Part shown: positions 1-7,836 of the stretch, in pieces
Layout: every line of letters starts with the position of its first letter
Numbering within the stretch: the stretch's first letter is position 1
Origin: Spirosoma fluviale
GTDB lineage: Bacteria > Bacteroidota > Bacteroidia > Cytophagales > Spirosomataceae
Assembly: GCA_945883625.1 (NCBI GenBank)
Contig: CAMCXW010000021.1
Coordinates: 1-35,038, forward strand
Reading direction: 5' to 3'
Length of the DNA: 35,038 bases
Program-made: the position numbers and the translations under genes
Notes under the pieces: generated by a model
The model's database searches: none
What the model saw: only the letters and a program-made list of their open reading frames with translations
Told to the model about the DNA's origin: nothing

Positions 1-867
1 TCCCTCGTCAATGAGGCCTTGTTGCGTTTTGACTTTTCTCATTTTCAAAAAGTCACCGACGAAGAAATTCAACAAATTGAACAAATCGTTAATGCCAAAA
101 TTGCAGAGAACATTCCCTTGTTAGAGGAACGCAATGTACCAATCGCACAAGCGAAAGAAAAAGGAGCCATGGCGTTGTTTGGTGAAAAATATGGAGATTT
201 TGTCCGCGTCATTACCTTTGATAAGAACTATTCCGTTGAACTTTGTGGAGGTACACATGTGCCATCAACAGGTGAAATTGGCTTATGTAAAATCATTACG
301 GAAACATCTGTTGCGACGGGTGTTCGTCGGATTGAGGCGATTACTTCCCAACAAGCCTATGCGCTTTTAAGCGAGCAAGAGGCTGTAATTGGTGAATTAA
401 ATGCTTTATTAAAGGCTCCAAAAGATTTGGTTAAGGCGGTGGCAAGCTTGATTGAACAAGCGAATAGCTTACAAAAAACGGTTGCAAATTACCAAGCTAA
501 AGAAATCGGAGGTTTAAAAACTGAATTGGCTAAGCAAATAAGCATACAAAATGGAACGCCAGCTTTAATCGCTCAGGTAAACGTACCCAATGCAGATGCA
601 TTGAAAAATGTAGCATTTGATTTGCAAACAGAAGCTGGAAGTTTATTCTGTTTGCTCGTAAGTGAAATAGATGGCAAAGCTAGTTTGGCCTTAGCCATTT
701 CGAAAGATTTAGTGGATTCAAAATCACTAAATGCCGGAACAATTGTTCGTGAATTAGCGAAAGAAGTGCAAGGTGGCGGTGGAGGCCAAGCCTTCTTAGC
801 CACAGCTGGTGGACAAAACCCTGCAGGATTAGCTAAAGTCCTTGAATTAGTGCATAACTATTTATAG
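1..867 (+). CDS. alaS: Alanine--tRNA ligase, C-terminal part (5' truncated by window edge)
   Basis: The reading frame is open from base 1, so this is the 3' third of a gene that begins outside the window. The first visible residues (SLVNEALLRFDFSHF) match the AlaRS editing domain just after its first zinc-binding histidines. The second half of that metal site is seen as ELCGGTHV (about residue 82 of the fragment). The tail GGGGGGQAFLATAGG is the C-Ala/DHHA1 domain that helps bind tRNA-Ala. AlaRS charges tRNA-Ala in the cytoplasm and clears mischarged Ser/Gly; it also charges tmRNA, which is encoded 5 kb downstream. The TTG at 19 is an internal Leu codon, not a start. pabB begins one base after the stop. 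Confidence 0.97.
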   Translation, partial: SLVNEALLRFDFSHFQKVTDEEIQQIEQIVNAKIAENIPLLEERNVPIAQAKEKGAMALFGEKYGDFVRVITFDKNYSVELCGGTHVPSTGEIGLCKIITETSVATGVRRIEAITSQQAYALLSEQEAVIGELNALLKAPKDLVKAVASLIEQANSLQKTVANYQAKEIGGLKTELAKQISIQNGTPALIAQVNVPNADALKNVAFDLQTEAGSLFCLLVSEIDGKASLALAISKDLVDSKSLNAGTIVRELAKEVQGGGGGQAFLATAGGQNPAGLAKVLELVHNYL

Positions 868-868
868 G

Positions 869-1843
869 ATGTTTCCATCCATTCCTCTCGTGCCTTTTGC
901 GGAAGTATCTGAACAAATGGATACGTGGGGAATGCTAGGTATACCCTTCCAATTTTTCATCAGTTATGATGGGACACAGGCTTGGGCTGGATCTAAGCAA
1001 GAGGCCGAAAACCTAGGTATACAAATTCAAATCCGACAACAACCAAGTGGTAGTGGGCAGTCGGTGCATTTTGCAAAATCCCCTATTCCCCTTGAAACCT
1101 ATCGGCAAAAATTTGAATATGTCCAACAGGAACTAAAAAAGGGAAATTCGTTTTTGGTTAATTTAACAGTTGAAACACCTATTCAAGTTAATGTGCCTCT
1201 ACAAATCATTTTTGATCAAGCACATGCGGCTTACAAGATGAAATGTTCGGAGGAATTCATCGTGTTCTCGCCTGAATGTTTCATACAAATTAAGGATCAC
1301 AAAATTTATAGCTATCCAATGAAGGGAACGTCTTCTGTACGACTAAATCCGTCCAAAGACACCTTAATGGCAGATCAAAAAGAACAAGCAGAACATGCCA
1401 CGATTGTAGACCTAATCCGCAATGATTTAAGTCGGGTGGCCTTCCCCATTCAGGTAGATTCCTATAAATACACGGAACAAATAAAAACGAATGAAGGTGA
1501 TTTGTGGCAAATGTCATCGCAAATTTCTGGATTTCTTCTTCCTGAATTAAAGGGAAAAATTGGATCTATTTTGCGCGAATTACTACCTGCAGGTTCCATC
1601 ACGGGAGCTCCAAAAACATCAACTATGCAAATCATCGCTGAGGCTGAGCAATATGATCGTGGCTTTTATACGGGAATCATGGGTGAATTTGATGGCCAAA
1701 ATTTAGACTCTGGCGTTATGATTCGATTTATTGAATATAAATCGGGCCAACTGATTTTCAAAAGTGGCGGTGGAATTACCGTTTTTTCAGAACTTGAAAA
1801 AGAATACAACGAACTCATTCAAAAAGTATATCTCCCCTTTTAA
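869..1843 (+). CDS. pabB: Aminodeoxychorismate synthase component I (para-aminobenzoate synthase)
   Basis: This chorismate-binding enzyme makes 4-amino-4-deoxychorismate for folate synthesis. Family motifs are clear: SFLVNLTVETPI (about 94-105), the PMKGTS loop with Lys152, where PabB-type enzymes carry a nucleophilic Lys, DLIRNDLSRVA (about 181), SITGAPKTSTMQIIAEAE and the C-terminal GGGITV segment. At 324 aa it is shorter than the roughly 450 aa enterobacterial form because the N-terminal subdomain is reduced, which is common in this branch. No amidotransferase partner (PabA/TrpG) lies in the window, so ammonia must come from a subunit encoded elsewhere or from free ammonia. It sits between alaS (1 nt gap) and the pabC-like gene (1 nt gap), probably co-transcribed. 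Confidence 0.93.
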   Translation: MFPSIPLVPFAEVSEQMDTWGMLGIPFQFFISYDGTQAWAGSKQEAENLGIQIQIRQQPSGSGQSVHFAKSPIPLETYRQKFEYVQQELKKGNSFLVNLTVETPIQVNVPLQIIFDQAHAAYKMKCSEEFIVFSPECFIQIKDHKIYSYPMKGTSSVRLNPSKDTLMADQKEQAEHATIVDLIRNDLSRVAFPIQVDSYKYTEQIKTNEGDLWQMSSQISGFLLPELKGKIGSILRELLPAGSITGAPKTSTMQIIAEAEQYDRGFYTGIMGEFDGQNLDSGVMIRFIEYKSGQLIFKSGGGITVFSELEKEYNELIQKVYLPF

Positions 1844-1844
1844 T

Positions 1845-2444
1845 ATGTTTTCATTTTTAGAAACTATTTGTGTACAAAACGGTCAAGCCCAACATCTTGA
1901 CTTCCATCAAATGCGTGTCAGCGAAACATTTGATGCATTTTTCCCAGAGTGGGAACCTTTTGATGTACACGAAGAGATTTCAAAAATTGTCTTACCCGAA
2001 ACAGGAATACATCGCTTACGGATTACGTATACAGAGGATCCACAAACCGTGGAGCTATTTCCATATGAAGCTAAAGTGATTCAAAAATTCACTTTGGTGG
2101 ATAGCGGCGAGATCGATTATGGCTTCAAATGGGCTGAAAGAGGGTTTTTCCGGCATATTTTGGAGGCACACCCCTTGGCTGATGAAGTGATTTTTCATAA
2201 AGATGGAATTATTCAGGATTGTACCATCGCTAATTTAGCTTTCTTGAAGGATGGTGTTTGGTATACACCTGAAGCTCCGATGCACTGGGGAACGACACGT
2301 GCCCGCTTATTAGTTGAAGACCAAATAGAAGAAACTGATATTTTAGTATCCGAATTAGATCAATACGAGCGAATTTGCTTGATTAATGTTTTTCGGCCGC
2401 TTTCAATCGAAAACTCCATTGCGCTACCCGGGGCTATTGTGTAA
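1845..2444 (+). CDS. pabC: Class IV aminotransferase, probable aminodeoxychorismate lyase
   Basis: A 199 aa PLP fold-type IV protein. An upstream in-frame ATG at 1764 would overlap pabB by 80 bases; the ATG at 1845, one base after the pabB stop, gives a normal N-terminus (MFSFLETICVQNGQ), so I chose it. The segment EVIFHKDGIIQDCTIANLAF matches the family signature around the phosphate-binding Asn, and HWGTTRARLL resembles the C-terminal PLP-binding part. The neighbour pabB points to 4-amino-4-deoxychorismate lyase (release of pyruvate to give p-aminobenzoate). The protein is short for the family (usually about 260-290 aa), so the exact substrate is inferred from context; a D-amino acid or branched-chain aminotransferase is less likely at this size. 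Confidence 0.8.
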   Translation: MFSFLETICVQNGQAQHLDFHQMRVSETFDAFFPEWEPFDVHEEISKIVLPETGIHRLRITYTEDPQTVELFPYEAKVIQKFTLVDSGEIDYGFKWAERGFFRHILEAHPLADEVIFHKDGIIQDCTIANLAFLKDGVWYTPEAPMHWGTTRARLLVEDQIEETDILVSELDQYERICLINVFRPLSIENSIALPGAIV

Positions 2445-2453
2445 ATTTACCCT

Positions 2454-3887
2454 ATGAGTATTGCCAAAAGTCCAGCTTTCTTACTAAATCAAAAATTTCC
2501 ATTCGAACCTACGCCATCGCAGTCGGCATTATTTTCGCAATTGGACAAATTTATTGTCAACGAAGATGAGTGGTCGGCATTAACATTCATCATCAAAGGA
2601 TACGCAGGAACGGGTAAAACCACGGTCATTTCTACCTTAATTAAAATTTTAGGCACCTTCAGTTATAAAACGCAGCTATTAGCACCTACTGGCCGGGCTG
2701 CTAAGGTGATGGCTAATTACTCCAAAAAGAAAGCGTTTACCATCCATAAAAAAATCTACCGACAGGTAAGTAACCCGCATTCGGGAACTTTATCCTTTCA
2801 ACGCATGCCTAACTACGCGACGAATACCGTATTTATTGTAGATGAGGCATCCATGATTACGGATGATTCTGATTTTGGCCAAAATAGTTTATTGACCGAT
2901 TTAATTGAATATGTCTTTACCAATCCTGAAAATGGACATACAGGTAATAAGCTAATCTTTGTGGGTGATACGGCTCAATTACCTCCTATAGGTAAAATTC
3001 TTTCGCCTGCCCTTTCCGCGGATTACATTGCGAAAGAATTTCACATGGAGGTTAAGGAGCATGAACTAACGGATGTCATGCGCCAGGATATTCATTCCGG
3101 GATTTTGTACAATGCGACAAACTTACGTGGCTTATTAACTCAAAAATCTACTACAATCAAGTTTAATACGGCCTCTTTTAAAGATATTTTCCGCATGACG
3201 GGGGAAAAAATGGAAGATGGCATGCAGTATGCGTATCGTAAATTTGGGAAAGAGGAAACAATCGTTTTAACGCGATCCAATAAGAGTGCGGTTCAATTCA
3301 ATGAGTTCGTTCGGCGGACTATTCTGTATCAAGAAGATGAAATTTCATCAGGAGATTTATTGATGATCGTGCGCAATAATTACCATTGGTTGGACGAAGA
3401 CTCACCAGCTGGTTTTTTGGCCAATGGCGACTTTGTGGAAATCATGAAAATCAAGCGCGAAGAAGAAATGCATGGGATGCGGTTCTTAACGGTAAGCTTG
3501 CGGCTTTGTGATTACGAAGAGCACCCCGAAGTGGAGGCCAAAATCATGCTTGATACCTTGCATTCATCCGAGTCAGCCTTAAGTAAGGAGGCTAATAAAA
3601 AACTGTATGATTCTGTTTGTGAGGATTATGCGCACATACAAAAGAAAAAGGAGCGCACGGAGGCAATACGAAAGGACCCGTACTTGAATGCGTTACAAGT
3701 TAAATTTGCTTATGCATTGACCACCCATAAATCACAGGGTGGCCAATGGAAAGCTGTTTTTATCGATCAAGGCTATTTAAAAGAGGAACAAGTGGATGCC
3801 GAATATATTCGTTGGCTTTACACTGCCATCACCCGTGCGACGCATGAGGTGTTTCTTGTCAACTTCCACGCCAATTTTTTCCTATAA
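2454..3887 (+). CDS. RecD-like superfamily 1 DNA helicase (AAA_30/UvrD_C_2)
   Basis: A 477 aa ATP-dependent helicase. Walker A is GYAGTGKTT at 49-57, the DEAS box at 130-133 (VDEASM), motif III at 169-180 (FVGDTAQLPPIG), and the C-terminal helicase motifs are YALTTHKSQGGQW and WLYTAITRATHEV near the end. This order matches stand-alone RecD2-like or Pif1-like repair helicases rather than full exonuclease V, and no recB or recC is adjacent. It acts on DNA in the cytoplasm; the specific role (recombination, fork repair) cannot be read from sequence. It starts 9 nt after the pabC-like stop and its stop TAA directly abuts the ald stop on the other strand with no base between, so the two transcripts must read into each other unless termination occurs inside the genes. 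Confidence 0.9.
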   Translation: MSIAKSPAFLLNQKFPFEPTPSQSALFSQLDKFIVNEDEWSALTFIIKGYAGTGKTTVISTLIKILGTFSYKTQLLAPTGRAAKVMANYSKKKAFTIHKKIYRQVSNPHSGTLSFQRMPNYATNTVFIVDEASMITDDSDFGQNSLLTDLIEYVFTNPENGHTGNKLIFVGDTAQLPPIGKILSPALSADYIAKEFHMEVKEHELTDVMRQDIHSGILYNATNLRGLLTQKSTTIKFNTASFKDIFRMTGEKMEDGMQYAYRKFGKEETIVLTRSNKSAVQFNEFVRRTILYQEDEISSGDLLMIVRNNYHWLDEDSPAGFLANGDFVEIMKIKREEEMHGMRFLTVSLRLCDYEEHPEVEAKIMLDTLHSSESALSKEANKKLYDSVCEDYAHIQKKKERTEAIRKDPYLNALQVKFAYALTTHKSQGGQWKAVFIDQGYLKEEQVDAEYIRWLYTAITRATHEVFLVNFHANFFL

Positions 3888-4973
3888 TTACAACGAGAAA
3901 GCCGCCGCTAAACCAGGATGGTATAACTTCCCATCGTAGATCGTCAAACCTTTATTTAGAGCCTCGTTGGCCGAGCAAGCATCTTGGTAACCTTGATTCG
4001 CTAATAAAAGCACGTATGGCAACGTAGCTTGCGTTAACGCCATCGTTGATGTTTGCGGAACTGCACCTGGCATATTAGCAACACAATAGTGCAGAATTCC
4101 GTCTACTTCATAGACAGGATCTTCGTGGGTAGTTGGATGACATGTTTCAATACAACCACCTTGATCCACAGCCACATCGACCAGCACCGTTCCTGGTTGC
4201 ATGCGCTTTAAATCTTCCTTTTTAATAAGGTGTGGCGCCTTAATTCCATGAAGCAGCACGGCACCAACAATTAGATCTACGTTAGGTAAATGCTCTTGAA
4301 TGGCATGCGAATTGGAATGTTGGGTGTGGACGTTAGCAGGCATGACATCACTCAAATAGCGTAAACGAGCTAGATTAGTATCCATGATGGTGACGTTAGC
4401 ACCTAAACCGGCAGCCATCCGTGCGGCTTGTGTGCCTACGACCCCACCTCCCAGAATTAATACATTGGCAGGCTTTACTCCAGGCACGCCGCCAAGCATT
4501 TTTCCTTTTCCACCTTGCGGTTTACCTAAAAAATAGGCGCCTACTTGGATGGCCATCCGACCGGCTACTTCCGACATCGGAGTTAGTAAAGGCAAAGATC
4601 TGTCGGCCAATTCCACGGTTTCATAAGCGATGCATGTTGCCTTGCTTTCAATCATGGCATGCGTCAGTTCTTTAGAGGCCGCAAAATGAAAGTAGGTAAA
4701 TAGAATTTGCTTTGGCTTGATGAGGGGATATTCAGAAGCCAAGGGCTCCTTTACTTTAACAATCATATCCGCGATGGCGTACGCTTCTTGGGGAGTATCC
4801 AAAATGTGGGCACCAACAAGCTCATAGGCTGAATCGCTAAATCCGGAACCTAAACCAGCTTGGGTTTCTATGTAGACTTGGTGGCCAGCGGCAATCAAAC
4901 TTTGAACTCCGGCAGGCGTAAGTCCAACGCGCGATTCTTGTTTTTTAATTTCTTTGGGAACGGCAATAATCAT
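3888..4973 (-). CDS. ald: Alanine dehydrogenase
   Basis: NAD-dependent L-alanine dehydrogenase (alanine + NAD+ + water to pyruvate + ammonium + NADH), 361 aa, the usual length. The N-terminus MIIAVPKEIKKQESRVGLTP is diagnostic; substrate residues Arg15, Lys75 and His96 fall at the expected positions, and the Rossmann motif LGGGVVGTQAA lies near 174-184. It is divergent from an Lrp/AsnC gene, the usual arrangement for alanine-responsive control. The 5' leader contains a terminator-like hairpin and the promoter region a perfect palindrome (separate entries). It probably lets the cell use alanine as carbon and nitrogen source. Confidence 0.96.
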   Translation of the reverse strand: MIIAVPKEIKKQESRVGLTPAGVQSLIAAGHQVYIETQAGLGSGFSDSAYELVGAHILDTPQEAYAIADMIVKVKEPLASEYPLIKPKQILFTYFHFAASKELTHAMIESKATCIAYETVELADRSLPLLTPMSEVAGRMAIQVGAYFLGKPQGGKGKMLGGVPGVKPANVLILGGGVVGTQAARMAAGLGANVTIMDTNLARLRYLSDVMPANVHTQHSNSHAIQEHLPNVDLIVGAVLLHGIKAPHLIKKEDLKRMQPGTVLVDVAVDQGGCIETCHPTTHEDPVYEVDGILHYCVANMPGAVPQTSTMALTQATLPYVLLLANQGYQDACSANEALNKGLTIYDGKLYHPGLAAAFSL

Positions 4974-4987
4974 GATTTGGTTAGGTT

Positions 4988-5022
4988 AAAAAAAGAACAG
5001 CCAACGAAAAATTCGCTGGCCG
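4988..5022 (-). promoter_or_regulatory. Terminator-like hairpin in the ald leader (possible attenuator)
   Basis: Read on the minus strand, an 11-bp stem (4998-5008 with 5012-5022, two G-U pairs, 3-nt loop) is followed within a few bases by seven T (4988-4994). This is the shape of an intrinsic terminator, but it lies upstream of the ald start codon (4973) and downstream of the predicted ald promoter (5050-5057). I infer an attenuator or an RNA element controlling ribosome access; I cannot see an alternative antiterminator or a leader peptide. Confidence 0.5.
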
Positions 5023-5049
5023 TTACCTTTGATGAAGTATAATACATTG

Positions 5050-5057
5050 CAAATATA
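5050..5057 (-). promoter_or_regulatory. Predicted ald promoter, -7 element
   Basis: The minus strand reads TATATTTG, a full match to the Bacteroidota -7 consensus TAnnTTTG, about 77 bases upstream of the ald start. No TTTG -33 box is present at 19-21 bp; that position is occupied by the palindrome at 5063-5081. Confidence 0.55.
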
Positions 5058-5062
5058 TACAC

Positions 5063-5081
5063 TGCCATAAAATTTATGGCA
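5063..5081. promoter_or_regulatory. Perfect palindrome between ald and lrp, likely operator
   Basis: TGCCATAAA-A-TTTATGGCA: two perfect 9-bp arms around one central base. It covers the -33 position of the predicted ald promoter and lies in the ald/lrp divergent gap, so the adjacent Lrp-type protein is the obvious candidate binder. The half-site TTTATGGC recurs at 5176-5183, across the lrp start codon, which suggests autoregulation. The binding assignment is inference; the symmetry is directly visible. Confidence 0.6.
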
Positions 5082-5118
5082 TATAGCCGATAAATAAGGA
5101 AAATAATATAAAATATTA

Positions 5119-5126
5119 TAATTTTG
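5119..5126 (+). promoter_or_regulatory. Predicted lrp promoter, -7 element
   Basis: TAATTTTG fits TAnnTTTG, about 52 bases before the lrp start codon. No -33 TTTG box is visible at the expected distance. Confidence 0.45.
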
Positions 5127-5178
5127 AAGAAAATATTTCCGAAAATAGGTCATTAATTACTTGTAAACCGAAAACTTT

Positions 5179-5652
5179 ATGGCGATTAAATCAAATTTAG
5201 ATAGCCTAGATCTGCAGATTTTAAAAATTATCCAGGTGAATAGCCAGAAAACAATCAAGGAAATTGCTGAACAGGTGAATCTATCACTTAGTCCTACGCA
5301 TGACCGACTGAAACGCTTAGAAACGGAAGGCTTCATTCAAGGTTATGTAGGTATATTGAATCGCAAAAAATTAAATCTTGGCTTATTGGTGCATTGTCAA
5401 GTGACTTTAGAAAAACAAAATCGAGATAATTTTTCTTCGTTTGAAGCTTCGATTAAGGCATTCCCTGAAGTAATTTCGTGTCATTTGGTTTCAGGAAATT
5501 TTGACTACTACCTCAACGTAGTAACTGAAGATGTAGAAAGTTACAATCGATTCTACCAAGAGCATTTGGCTGTTTTGCCGTCTGTTGCCCACATTTCAAG
5601 TTTATTTGTGATGGACGAAATTAAATCAACGACCGCGCTACCGGTGAATTAA
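5179..5652 (+). CDS. Lrp/AsnC family transcriptional regulator
   Basis: 157 aa, the usual length of the family. The N-terminal winged helix-turn-helix (about 8-60) has the typical sequence LDLQILKIIQVNSQKTIKEI followed by the recognition helix SLSPTHDRLKRLETEGFI; the C-terminal RAM/ligand-binding domain (about 70-150) contains ISCHLVSGNFDYYLNVVTED. It is divergent from alanine dehydrogenase, which points to an alanine-responsive activator of ald that also controls itself. The ATG at 5179 is preceded by AT-rich sequence without a Shine-Dalgarno motif and overlaps a copy of the palindrome half-site. Confidence 0.93.
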   Translation: MAIKSNLDSLDLQILKIIQVNSQKTIKEIAEQVNLSLSPTHDRLKRLETEGFIQGYVGILNRKKLNLGLLVHCQVTLEKQNRDNFSSFEASIKAFPEVISCHLVSGNFDYYLNVVTEDVESYNRFYQEHLAVLPSVAHISSLFVMDEIKSTTALPVN

Positions 5653-5657
5653 TTACG

Positions 5658-5665
5658 TATCTTTG
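5658..5665 (+). promoter_or_regulatory. Predicted ssrA promoter, -7 element
   Basis: TATCTTTG matches TAnnTTTG and lies 10 bases before the first acceptor-stem base of tmRNA, the right distance for transcription to start at or a few bases ahead of the mature 5' end. It starts six bases after the lrp stop. Confidence 0.6.
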
Positions 5666-5675
5666 CAATCTTATT

Positions 5676-6042
5676 GGGACTGACCGGTTTTGACAGCTTA
5701 AGCAGATCGGTTGTAAGCACGTCGGGAGTTGGGGGTATTTCCTGTTTAAAAAACCTTCGAATTATAGCTGGCAATACTTCGTATGCCATGGCTGCTTAGT
5801 CTGATAGACTAACCAATTGCCATCGTTCCACCCCGGCCAAACTCTGCCGCTAGGGATCCTGGAGCGTCGACCATGCAGAGTCGATGATTGCGATTTCACT
5901 AAGCGATCATTAGTATCCAGTGAATAAGTGGTCAATAAGGTCTGATCTGAACCTGTTGGCCATCGAAAATCGATCAAATCTAAACGTGTAGAAAGCTTCC
6001 GGTTTCTAGGTTTGGACGAGGGTTCGAATCCCTCCAGTTCCA
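5676..6042 (+). ncRNA. ssrA: Transfer-messenger RNA (tmRNA)
   Basis: The 5' end GGGACTGACCGGTTTTGACA and the 3' T-arm and acceptor end (GAGGG, loop TTCGAAT, CCCTC, then CAGTTCC) are the two halves of the tRNA-like domain; GGGACTG (5676-5682) pairs with CAGTTCC (6035-6041) with one G-U pair. CCA is not encoded after the discriminator A6042. The tag frame is readable: GGC at 5770 through GCT, stop TAG at 5797-5799, giving GNTSYAMAA. The preceding GCT (5767) could be the resume codon instead, giving AGNTSYAMAA. With SmpB, tmRNA rescues stalled ribosomes and tags the nascent chain for proteolysis. The length of about 367 nt is normal. An open frame on the opposite strand is a shadow. Confidence 0.96.
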
Positions 6043-6057
6043 CTAGTATGTATTTTT

Positions 6058-6095
6058 CCAAAGGCCCAGTTTATCGCTGGGCCTTTGGTATTTTG
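6058..6095 (+). terminator. Intrinsic terminator after ssrA
   Basis: A perfect 12-bp stem (6058-6069 with 6077-6088, 7-nt loop) followed by TATTTTGT, beginning 15 bases after the tmRNA end. Confidence 0.85.
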
Positions 6096-6148
6096 TATTG
6101 TCAAACCATTAATAGCAAGCCCTAATAAAATAGTATAGGGTAACAGCA

Positions 6149-6156
6149 TAATTTTG
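6149..6156 (+). promoter_or_regulatory. Predicted promoter -7 element for the DUF6268 gene
   Basis: TAATTTTG fits TAnnTTTG, 47 bases before the start codon at 6204; no clear -33 box is seen. Confidence 0.45.
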
Positions 6157-6203
6157 AGGGATTTACCAATATATTTACAGCCATAAAAAGCAACCCTATC
6201 GCT

Positions 6204-7229
6204 ATGAAGAAAATAATTACCTTAATACTACTCGCTGTTTCTACAGGAGTTTACGCACAGACTGACACAACTGAAGTTTTCGAAGATTACAGCCAATATG
6301 GTGACCCTGAAGGAGTTACCAGATTTTGTACGCAAAAAGTATTAAATCAAACTCCCCAGCGAATCATTAGCATTGGGTATGATTATAATGCTGGATTTCA
6401 CATGCCAGGCATACGTTTCAGCGAATTGAACACTTCTCCGCAAGAGTTTCATGTAAACCGTGTCAATATGCTTCGCGCGCAGGTGAATGTTCCTGTCATT
6501 GCTACGAACAAATTTATATGGCAGTTGGGTGCTAATTATTGGAGCTCCAAATTTGAATTCGAGAACAATAAAGCCAATAATCCATTTGTATCCAGCCTTC
6601 AATCTAATGCCTTAGTGAGCACAGGTATAAACACGACTATTTTCAAACCACTTAATGAGCGGAATTTCCTAATTCTTCAAGCGAGTGCTGATATCAATGG
6701 TGTATTCCCAAAGCTTGGCGATATTGATTCAAAAGCATTAACCCTAAGCGCAACCGGAATTTACGGTTGGAAAACCTCCGAATCAAACATGATTGGTACC
6801 GGTATCGCCCGTACTTACCGAGCGGGAAGATTGATATACGTTCCCGTATTACTTTGGAATAAGACCTTCAATGATCGCTGGGGAATTGAGCTTTTGTTAC
6901 CTGCGAAAGGATTTTTACGCTATAATTTCTCTACATCAAGTATGCTACAAGTTGGCTTTGAATTAGAAGGAAATCAATTTTATACCAAATTACCTCAAAG
7001 TAAAAATGGTGAAGGTTTCATTCAGCGAGGAGAATTTAAACCTCGCATTATGTGGGATAAAAAAATCACAGGCTTCCTTTGGTTTAATGTGCAAGCAGGA
7101 TTACGCTATAACTATCGATTTGATGTCATGAATAAGTTTGATGGCAAGGAAGATGCCGAAAGGTTTTTTACGAGCCCGATGGGCAACCCGATGTACATAA
7201 ACTTTAGTTTAAACTTCGTTTCACCCTAA
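6204..7229 (+). CDS. Outer-membrane beta-barrel protein, DUF6268-like
   Basis: 341 aa with a Sec signal peptide (MKKIITLILLAVSTGVYAQ, cleavage after about residue 18). The rest alternates short amphipathic strands with turns, and several strands end in aromatic residues (for example SMLQVGFELEGNQFYTKL, and the last strand MYINFSLNFVSP), the pattern of a small outer-membrane barrel. The segment LLPAKGFLRYNFSTSSMLQV resembles the DUF6268 family of Bacteroidota; this assignment is from memory of the family. Function unknown. It stands alone between the tmRNA terminator and a bidirectional terminator. Confidence 0.72.
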   Translation: MKKIITLILLAVSTGVYAQTDTTEVFEDYSQYGDPEGVTRFCTQKVLNQTPQRIISIGYDYNAGFHMPGIRFSELNTSPQEFHVNRVNMLRAQVNVPVIATNKFIWQLGANYWSSKFEFENNKANNPFVSSLQSNALVSTGINTTIFKPLNERNFLILQASADINGVFPKLGDIDSKALTLSATGIYGWKTSESNMIGTGIARTYRAGRLIYVPVLLWNKTFNDRWGIELLLPAKGFLRYNFSTSSMLQVGFELEGNQFYTKLPQSKNGEGFIQRGEFKPRIMWDKKITGFLWFNVQAGLRYNYRFDVMNKFDGKEDAERFFTSPMGNPMYINFSLNFVSP

Positions 7230-7230
7230 C

Positions 7231-7265
7231 AAAAAAAGGCTTCAAAAATTTGAAGCCTTTTTTTT
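7231..7265. terminator. Bidirectional intrinsic terminator
   Basis: A-tract, stem GGCTTCAAA / TTTGAAGCC with a 2-base AA centre, then eight T. The flanking A and T tracts make it work on either strand, fitting its place between convergent genes. Confidence 0.85.
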
Positions 7266-7285
7266 ATGTCGTAAAGAATATCGGT

Positions 7286-7765
7286 TTATTTAACTTGACG
7301 CGTCCAAGTATCCGTTCTACCAATTAACGAAACGCCGATATATCCACGAACCTCTAGCGTATTTGCATTGATTAACTTCATCGTAGATGAATAGGTATTA
7401 CCATTCTTTGGGTCATAAATATTTCCCTCATCCCACACATTATTTTCTTTAGGAACAAATCCCCAAATATTAATCAAGCCTAAAACAGGTCTTTTTTTGG
7501 CCGTTTCATCTGATTGATTTTTGTCTAATTTGGGTTTACCCGTTTCAGGATCTATCGGCTCCTTCAACCAAACTACCTTTCCTTGGTATTTCTCACCATT
7601 CTTGTAAATACGAACCATCGCATTACCCTCACCTGTTTTCCAAACTCCTACAATGGCATCGGGATTATCTGGCAAGGTAATAAAAGACGAAGTAGTCGTC
7701 AAAACAAGTAAACTAAATAATCCAAACATCATGGCTCGGAAATTAATCGATAATTTATTTTTCAT
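7286..7765 (-). CDS. Secreted DUF2147 family protein
   Basis: 159 aa. An N-terminal hydrophobic segment (about 12-28, FGLFSLLVLTTTSSFITLP) acts as export signal. The mature part follows the DUF2147 pattern: IVGVWKTGEGNAMVRIYKNG, GKVVWLKEP, GLINIWGFVPKENNVWDEGNIYDPKNGNTYSSTMKL. Members are small envelope proteins of unknown function in many Bacteroidota and Proteobacteria. It stands as a single gene 71 bp after the start of the aminopeptidase; a near-match to the -7 box (TGTATTTG, 7812-7819) lies upstream. Confidence 0.88.
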   Translation of the reverse strand: MKNKLSINFRAMMFGLFSLLVLTTTSSFITLPDNPDAIVGVWKTGEGNAMVRIYKNGEKYQGKVVWLKEPIDPETGKPKLDKNQSDETAKKRPVLGLINIWGFVPKENNVWDEGNIYDPKNGNTYSSTMKLINANTLEVRGYIGVSLIGRTDTWTRQVK

Positions 7766-7836
7766 TTGTCAATTTTTTTGATGAAATAAAATTAAGAAAC
7801 TAAACTAATAACACAAATACATGAAAATATTTAATA

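Noticed and set aside
5762..6061. A 99-residue open frame on the minus strand
   Set aside because: It lies entirely over the tmRNA gene and its predicted protein has no family resemblance; it is a shadow.
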